From Cyathus striatus (taxonomy: Eukaryota; Basidiomycota; Agaricomycetes; Agaricales; Nidulariaceae), in NCBI GenBank assembly GCA_025738555.1, contig JAOVFP010000004.1:4340001-4404000 (forward strand): 64,000 bases of DNA, in the 5' to 3' direction. Position numbers and translations under genes: made by a program. The first letter of the stretch is position 1. Each line of letters begins with the position of its first letter. Shown piece after piece: positions 57,842 to 64,000 of this stretch. The notes below the pieces were generated by a model. The model saw only the letters and a list, made by a program, of their open reading frames with translations. It did not search any database and had not been told where the DNA came from.

Positions 57842-59470
57842 TCATATCACTATGACACCACCAATATTTATGTCAACGCACATCCCCTCGGCCACAAGCC
57901 TCCAAAGCTCATCGAGAGCATTGCCATCTTCAATATTCATATTCACCGGAGATGAATCAGGGGCTTGAATGTCGAAACATTCCAGCCGCTTGAAATGCTC
58001 TACATCTTCTTCCAGTGGTCCAATAATGCAGAACATCCGCGTTGAGGGGAGACGGAGATCCCATCTGAATACGAGGGCCTGCACCAGCATTTTCATTACC
58101 AATTTAGAGACTTTTCCGGTGTAATCGAATCTGCGCAACTTAGGAAGGAATTGGCCATGTATCTTCTTTGTGACGAGTGATGACGTGAAATCGAACATGT
58201 CCAGGGGCACATGGCCGAAATTTTTGATTTTAACCACTTGCACAGACTTGAGTGATGATAGACCTTGGATTAGGTGCGCGGTTTCTGTGAGAGATACATT
58301 GATGTTGATCATTGTAAGAGTTGATGACCACCCTTCGGACCACCGCTCGAAATTCCGAAAGTCGAAGTGCAGCCTTAAATCGAAGTCGTTAAATGCGTCG
58401 GATATCTGAGTGGATATGTGAAGGTCATCAATTTTGGGTAAAGAAAGACGATCAATTAATTGGCGTAAGGCCGGTCCTGACGAGTCGGTGATGGTAAGTG
58501 AGTCGAGCTTGGGAAGGGTGATATCAGCTTCTTGGTTGGTTCCACTGGTCACATCGCCATCAATGTCGCATAGGCAAATGTCTTGGACGTTGGAAGCTTC
58601 AGAGAGGATGTATCCGGTATCAGCTACCGTGTTACCGAAAACCACGAGGGTATCGAGGGATGACCATGGTACCAAAGATAGATCGGAGCTCCTGAAGTTC
58701 GCAAGTTGTAGCTCGCGTAGCTTTGGACTTCCCGCAAGAATGTCCAGAGAGGTCCAAGCTTGTTCATTTGGCCAGTCACGGCGCCGTAGAGCTGCGGATT
58801 TTAGAAGAGGACATTGAAGCCCACAGTTCTCAAAGTGATGATACCAGGAAATTGCAAGAAAGAAATCGATGACTTCCCAGCGACTGGCGTAGGTGAGGAG
58901 CAGGTCAATAATTGGTTTGGGATCATCACGTTCAGTCATCGCGCTAGTCCAGTTTTCGTCGGCAAATGGGTACCGAGCGTTCCAGACGAGCTTGATTGTA
59001 AGAGGGAGGCCTCCGGACCTTTTAAGCCAACCTTGCAGCAACTCCACTTGAATAGGATATCGGGATGCTCTAGAAAGAAACACGGAGACATTGGTCCAAA
59101 TGGTTGGCGTTGTCCAGGCAATCTCTCTCCACCTTTTGCAGACTGCACCGAGAAAGAACGGGGAAAGAAGTTGAGGTTTTGTATCAAGCTCTGGTCTGGC
59201 ATCGTATGGAGTAGCATACGTGAAAATTTCAGACAAGATTTCCACTGGAAGACGCGATACAGAAGATGATATCTCGTTTATATGTGCCTTTAGTCGCGAT
59301 GCCTCTTGATGAAGCTGTTCTGCTAGCTGCTCTACGCGTGTTATTTCGTTTTTCACGCGGTGAAGGTATGCTTCCAATGCATCGGACGTGGCATGTTCGG
59401 TTTCGAGAGGAATAACTTTCAAACGGTTGTCTGAGGTCTTAAAAGACGAAAGAAGGCTGTCTACTGCCAT
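57842..59470 (-). CDS. F-box protein, intact single exon
   Basis: The 542-residue frame starts at ATG 59470 and has no intron. Residues about 30-70 form a heptad-like helix (LHRVKNEITRVEQLAEQLHQ). It is followed by the F-box VSRLPVEILSEIFTYATP at about 73-90 and FLGAVCKRWREIAWTTPTIW. The remainder has LRELQLANF and LPKLDSLTI type leucine-rich segments, and ends LDELWRLVAEGM. F-box proteins of this layout bring substrates to SCF ubiquitin ligases through Skp1; the target is unknown. It is CpG-normal and undamaged, unlike the relics at 12-14 kb and 37.7 kb. Confidence 0.85.
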   Translation of the reverse strand: MAVDSLLSSFKTSDNRLKVIPLETEHATSDALEAYLHRVKNEITRVEQLAEQLHQEASRLKAHINEISSSVSRLPVEILSEIFTYATPYDARPELDTKPQLLSPFFLGAVCKRWREIAWTTPTIWTNVSVFLSRASRYPIQVELLQGWLKRSGGLPLTIKLVWNARYPFADENWTSAMTERDDPKPIIDLLLTYASRWEVIDFFLAISWYHHFENCGLQCPLLKSAALRRRDWPNEQAWTSLDILAGSPKLRELQLANFRSSDLSLVPWSSLDTLVVFGNTVADTGYILSEASNVQDICLCDIDGDVTSGTNQEADITLPKLDSLTITDSSGPALRQLIDRLSLPKIDDLHISTQISDAFNDFDLRLHFDFRNFERWSEGWSSTLTMININVSLTETAHLIQGLSSLKSVQVVKIKNFGHVPLDMFDFTSSLVTKKIHGQFLPKLRRFDYTGKVSKLVMKMLVQALVFRWDLRLPSTRMFCIIGPLEEDVEHFKRLECFDIQAPDSSPVNMNIEDGNALDELWRLVAEGMCVDINIGGVIVI

Positions 59471-61482
59471 GTTTGCAAATCTACAATGGCTTTAGTGGCC
59501 ATCTTTCCAGTGCGTTCCAGCACTTACGAAAATGCCTGTGTCCCTGTCTAGCCAATGAGAAAGATGTTGGTGAAGAAAATGTCCGAAAATAAACCCGTTA
59601 TTGTCGTCGCGTGCGCCGCGGTCACTGCCAGTCTGCCAGTGCGCGTTGTGTCACTTGACTGGAATGGTTCCTTCCTTCCGCTCTGAACTCACACAACCGC
59701 AACTAACCTTCTCTTCACTGCTTTCATACTCTATCAGGATTCATTACAACTTGTTGAGGGTGCCCAGCTTGAAGGAGAGAACGTCTCTGGCGAAGGTGAG
59801 TACTTCTCACGCGTTGTTTTCTTCCTGTTCTCACCGGTTGGTTTAGCATGGACTGTCGACGGCACGATCTCTAGGAGAATACGAAGATGCATGTTCCAGC
59901 ACAGAAACCCCTAATCACGTCGCCGAAACTGTATTCCCGTGATGGAAATGGTGGAGGAACGCGATATGTATTCTAGACGGTTCCTGGACCCAAAGCGTTG
60001 ATGTTGAGAACAAGAGAAGCATCCAGCGTTTGACCATTCGGGGTTAAATAATGGAATATGACATTGTTCATTATCTGGTTTGGAAACACAATTTCAGGCC
60101 GAGCAACTCTATAGCTCTAAGTCTTCCGTAAGTTCCTTCCCAATTGACTACGTAGTCTCTCTAGCACTGACCAAAGCTTGTACGCTTAGCGAGATTGAAA
60201 CTACATAGGGAGAGAGCTTTATAGGTCTTGAGGTGCGTTTGCCAACGAGTTACTATGCGACAAAGTCTGATATTTTTCATTACAATCAAAGCAATAGTAA
60301 TACCCGACGTTACAAATTCAATACCAGTCAGAGCGCGGTCGAATGTTCCCAACTGGTGTGTACACTTATATCGCAAGCAAAGGTCCCTTCTCGTTAGATG
60401 GTTAGGCAAACACCTCTTTGTAAGTGTGACACTTATGTCTTGATATCAAGAGTTAACTATAGCTCTGCAGGTTATGCAGGTGCCCACCACGGGATGTTGA
60501 TTTGTTTTAGTAGTTTCACTGATGGATGCGCTAGCGGACAAACTGCGGAACCTAAGGGGAACGTCAAAATACTTTCGATAGGTCATGGAGGAGCAAGCAA
60601 TCTTTCTCTCTGCAGTAGTAGACACTAGTTGTCTCGTTTGAAGTGCCTTTCATCCATCAGGCCAAGCTTGGTAGTGAAAGCGTAAAGTTCAAGCCGTTCT
60701 CGCTAGCTGAGGCATGTTCACCTTCAAAAGCGCTTTTTGATTGCTCACCATATCTTTCGTATTATAACCTCTGGATGAGGAACCTCCGTAAACCTACTCC
60801 ATAAACACATAAGAGTTAGAGGCACTGGTCCTAGGACGGACACGCTAGAAGCTATCAATGAGACTGTACGCAAGTTGCACGCAAGACGGGTCCTAATGGC
60901 CGCGTGTGTGGTGGGCTTTGATAATGATATTTATGGCTCAGTATGTGATCTGTCATCATGCTGAAAGTTTGTTCATGTACGATTATCGCGAATGGAAGCC
61001 GTACGTACACCATCAAGTTTACTTTGATCATGTAAAAGCATACCTGCAATAGTGCAATCCCCGTACCAACGTATCTATCCGTGGCTCGCAGGCGATCCGA
61101 GACAACTTAGTCAAATGCGATATCGCGGAGGAGTACTAATAACATACATGCGAAAGCGCTGGGGCAAATACAAGAACGCATTTGTATTTTCCTGGAATGT
61201 TTACTACGCGCCTACAAAGGCCTACAATCTGTCAATCATCAATGTGCTTTGTCTTCTTTCGCAACCTTGTTCTTCGCTAAAGCTTTTGATATAAACCTAT
61301 GATTTATAGTTCGCTTCTTCAGAAAGCTTTCTACCTGTTCCCAAGGTCTCGCCGCTACCAACTCCACCAATCTAAACTTCACAAAAACTTGCAGTTGAAT
61401 CTATAGACCTTTCTGGTGCGCTCCTACAGGTTTCCCAATAGCTACTAACTGTAACAAGGCAGCTGAAAGTTTGCGTTTCAAT
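59471..61482. other. Intergenic region, no gene seen
   Basis: About 2 kb with only short ORFs without recognisable domains and no tRNA or mobile-element ends. It contains promoters of the flanking divergent F-box genes. Confidence 0.4.
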
Positions 61483-62778
61483 ATGACTTCTGAAGCTCGT
61501 TCTCACGGACTTTTAACAATGGCGTCTAGTCAACACTCTTCGTTAGAGGTGGCGACTGCACTCGAAACGTCATGCCCAATAAGTCGGTTACCAAACGAAA
61601 TTCTGATCCAAATCTTTCAAAGGTACTTGGACTCGAACCCCAGAAGTAACGAACCCAGTCATCCAGAGTCGTCATGCATTACATCCTATCCTTGGACCGA
61701 CAGTACGCCCTTACGCCTTACTCATGTATGTTGGCTGTGGAAACATCTCGCTGTTTCCACGCCTCTGCTGTGGTCGTCAATTGCGGTCTATAGCCCTCGA
61801 CCTGAGCATATTCCACTGCTGCGTTTGTGGCTGCATTACGCAGACTCTTGTCTACTCTCTATAAGTATACGTCAGTCCGACTCAAACTCGGGAGACTCAG
61901 AGCAAATCAATGCAACGGACGCTATTTTGAGGATGTTCATCGACCGCTGTCATCTCTGGAAATCCATTGATATGATATTCTGGGATTTTCAGGAAGCACT
62001 TATGAATATCCCACCGGACTCGATGAAGACATTAGAACATGCTAGGTTGCTATTATTGGGAACTCCTGAGGTCGACAAAATCAAAATTTGGGCCAAATTT
62101 TATTCGTCTCCCCGACTTTCAAGTGTGAAATGGTCATTTCCATTCTATTGCATTCCAGATGCACCTTGGAAACAACTTAAAATCATTCACTGCACATGTG
62201 CAGTCCCGATGTTTGACTTCTTGCATGTGCTGAAGTCCTGCCGAAGTCTTGAAGTCCTTAAGATACCTGTGGGTGGCTGCCTCTCTGCTGGCTTTCCTCC
62301 TTCAGAAATCGTGGTGCTGCCCACCCTAAGAGAGTTGGATCTTGGCGATTTTCATATCGACTTCCCGATAATTTTCGAAACCATCAGCGCACCTAGGCTT
62401 GCGCTTCTTACTATTCAGTCAATCGATCCAGGGTTTCACTACCGTATCACCCTTCATAGATTCTTGGCACGTTCTAAATGCACACTTCGGTCATTTAATC
62501 TTTTGGGAAATAGGTTTCAAGCCTCAGAGCTTCTGGCATGGTTGCACATGCCTGGCCTCTCATCCGTCACCGAGTTGAACCTACCTGGCGGGTTCCAGAA
62601 AGACGTTAAGAATATTTGCCATCACCCGGAACAAACCTATATGGAGGCTGTTATAGCAAGAATCAAGGAACTTACCTCACGCGAGAACGACTGTTATATT
62701 GAGGATAAAGCTGAAATGCCTGTCACATTGCGTGAACGGCGCAGCTCTTTACCTTGCGCATATTCTTCCAGTATGTGA
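61483..62778 (+). CDS. F-box protein, intact single exon
   Basis: From ATG 61483 the frame encodes 431 residues. The F-box reads ISRLPNEILIQIFQRYLD near residues 35-52. LRLTHVCWLWKHLAVSTPLL, the second conserved block of this mushroom F-box family, follows, then LHYADSCLLSISIRQ and FIDRCHLWKSIDM. The C-terminal half carries leucine-rich segments such as LPTLRELDLGDF. It is the intact relative of the broken pieces at 42297-43440. The next in-frame ATG at 61519 is an alternative start. Confidence 0.85.
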   Translation: MTSEARSHGLLTMASSQHSSLEVATALETSCPISRLPNEILIQIFQRYLDSNPRSNEPSHPESSCITSYPWTDSTPLRLTHVCWLWKHLAVSTPLLWSSIAVYSPRPEHIPLLRLWLHYADSCLLSISIRQSDSNSGDSEQINATDAILRMFIDRCHLWKSIDMIFWDFQEALMNIPPDSMKTLEHARLLLLGTPEVDKIKIWAKFYSSPRLSSVKWSFPFYCIPDAPWKQLKIIHCTCAVPMFDFLHVLKSCRSLEVLKIPVGGCLSAGFPPSEIVVLPTLRELDLGDFHIDFPIIFETISAPRLALLTIQSIDPGFHYRITLHRFLARSKCTLRSFNLLGNRFQASELLAWLHMPGLSSVTELNLPGGFQKDVKNICHHPEQTYMEAVIARIKELTSRENDCYIEDKAEMPVTLRERRSSLPCAYSSSM

Positions 62779-63241
62779 AGGACAGCATGCAATTTTTATC
62801 ATTATTTAACGCATGGGGGATAATAGGACGGCATAGGGCATAATCTAAATCGTAAAAATTATCCATTATCTGCTATGGTGGTTTCCATTCGAGGATCCGG
62901 GATCTCGGTAACGCTGTAGGAAGTACTAGTGAAGTACTAATTGTGCAAGTATGTATGTATTATGTACTTAACTTCAGTCATTACAGCGACAGCATTTCAA
63001 ATGCAATTCAAGCAGCAGCAGACTTGATCCCCTGAGGATATTGTTACTGATTGCTGAATTCGTGCAAATTAGCTTACTTGTACCAATAGAAAACGCCAAG
63101 AGATGTCAATCAGACACATTCAGAATTTTCGCAAGTTACTTATACCACATGGATACGGATATCCCTGAGCGTTAGCATATATATAAGTAGAGTTGCAGTC
63201 GTCCTTGCAGGTTCACCTTCATCAGAGTGAAAATCATCGGC
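62779..63241. other. Intergenic region
   Basis: AT-rich, with no feature recognised. It holds the promoter of the partial gene to the right. Confidence 0.4.
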
Positions 63242-64000
63242 ATGGCAGGGAGAACTCTCGGTAAGCTCATTACGACCTTCATTAGTGAATGAGCGCGCTA
63301 ATGCATAGACATGGAATGTGTGCAGTATTCCAAATTCCAAACGTGCCTATACTCATCATGCTCTACTCCTTTGCAATAATTTCTACGGTATTTCGCTTAA
63401 TATATCGTGCACGTTCCAGACAGTTATGGTGGGACGACTTCTGGGCCCTGTTTGCACTGCTCAATATAGTGCTGTTATTTGCCTCCTACATACGAGTGGT
63501 TTTTCAATTACCTCTCGTTGCGAGTTTTATTTCCTCTTTTACTTTTTTAACGATAACGAGTAGACTGACTTTATGGTAAGGATGTTCTATTAAAAATTGT
63601 AATATTGGAGTATTCTTATATTTCAAAACCAGGGCTTCACGCTTGAGCGTTGCAGTCACGATTGTTCGCATAATTGCAACCGGAAAGTCGCTGCTCGTCT
63701 CAAAAATAATCGCGGTTGTGTTCGGACTGATAGGCATTGGAATAATCGTTCAAAAGGTGGTTCTCTGCTTTCCCCCTGGTGTTAATTACGTGTGCCGCGA
63801 CAAGTCTATAGTGACTGGGTATACTGATCTTGTAGGTGGGTATCTTTATTTATAGTGTTTGGAATATTTATTCATTAGTTTATAGCAAGTTTCTTTGCAG
63901 ATTTCTGGCTTCTCGGAGCCCCGACTTATCTTCTCTGGAAAATGAAACTGAAGAAGCAGTTTTATCGCCTGCTACAGGCTATATTTGCAACCGAAATTGT
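63242..64000 (+). CDS. Multi-pass membrane protein, 5' part (continues beyond window)
   Basis: The likely start MAGRTL is in a 19-bp first exon (63242-63260), joined to an exon from 63326 that gives VFQIPNVPILIMLYSFAIIS. FRLIYRARSRQLWWDDFWAL follows. This is the loop typical of fungal integral membrane proteins with a rhodopsin-like 7-TM arrangement. Later exons (from about 63633 and about 63900) give SRLSVAVTIVRIIATG, IGIIVQKVVLCF and DFWLLGAPTYLLWKMKLKK, all hydrophobic. The exon boundary at 63500-63580 is unresolved. The function is unknown and the 3' end lies outside the window. Confidence 0.6.

Overview
The window is nuclear DNA from a filamentous basidiomycete, most likely an agaricomycete. 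The evidence is genes split by many 45-65 bp GT-AG introns, an expanded F-box family, a U2 snRNA gene, DUF6589 and DDE mobile genes of the kind common in mushroom-forming fungi, and no bacterial-style operons. Identifications rest on reading the translations; no database search was possible.

Region 1 (1-11.8 kb) is gene-dense, with normal CpG content. It holds the 3' part of a SAC3/GANP-type mRNA-export gene, a hexose-transporter gene (minus strand), a divergent NSE3 (MAGE-domain, Smc5/6 complex) gene, and an intact 15-exon DHA1-type MFS exporter gene.

Region 2 (about 11.9-41.6 kb) is visibly poor in CG dinucleotides and rich in decayed mobile DNA. It contains an F-box pseudogene split by a 991-bp solo LTR, a truncated NSE4 C-terminal-domain gene between transposon-like ends, a damaged polyamine-oxidase-like gene, a TA-flanked MITE, U2 snRNA, a secreted six-hairpin glycosidase-like gene, and two copies of a 609-bp solo LTR with perfect 5-bp target duplications. 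Its centre is an 8.7-kb inverted-repeat element (28709-37441) with a 9-bp target duplication. This element carries convergent RecQ-like helicase and DUF6589 genes. A second, TA-targeting DDE transposon (32953-36151) sits inside the DUF6589 gene. Seven premature TGA stops in these three genes sit where arginine CGA would be expected, which points to deamination of methylated CpG.

Region 3 (41.6-52 kb) has normal CpG content. It holds an F-box relic in two opposing pieces, an intact zinc alcohol/formaldehyde dehydrogenase gene, a short-chain dehydrogenase pseudogene, and a cluster of intron-containing tRNA-Asp(GUC)-like genes in several stages of decay.

Region 4 (52.9-64 kb) is genic. It has a large FHA-domain protein with a minisatellite-encoded repeat, two intact F-box genes, and the 5' end of a multi-pass membrane protein gene that runs off the window. 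These genes are independent fungal transcription units. The best-linked functional group is the two-gene inverted-repeat element with its nested parasite.
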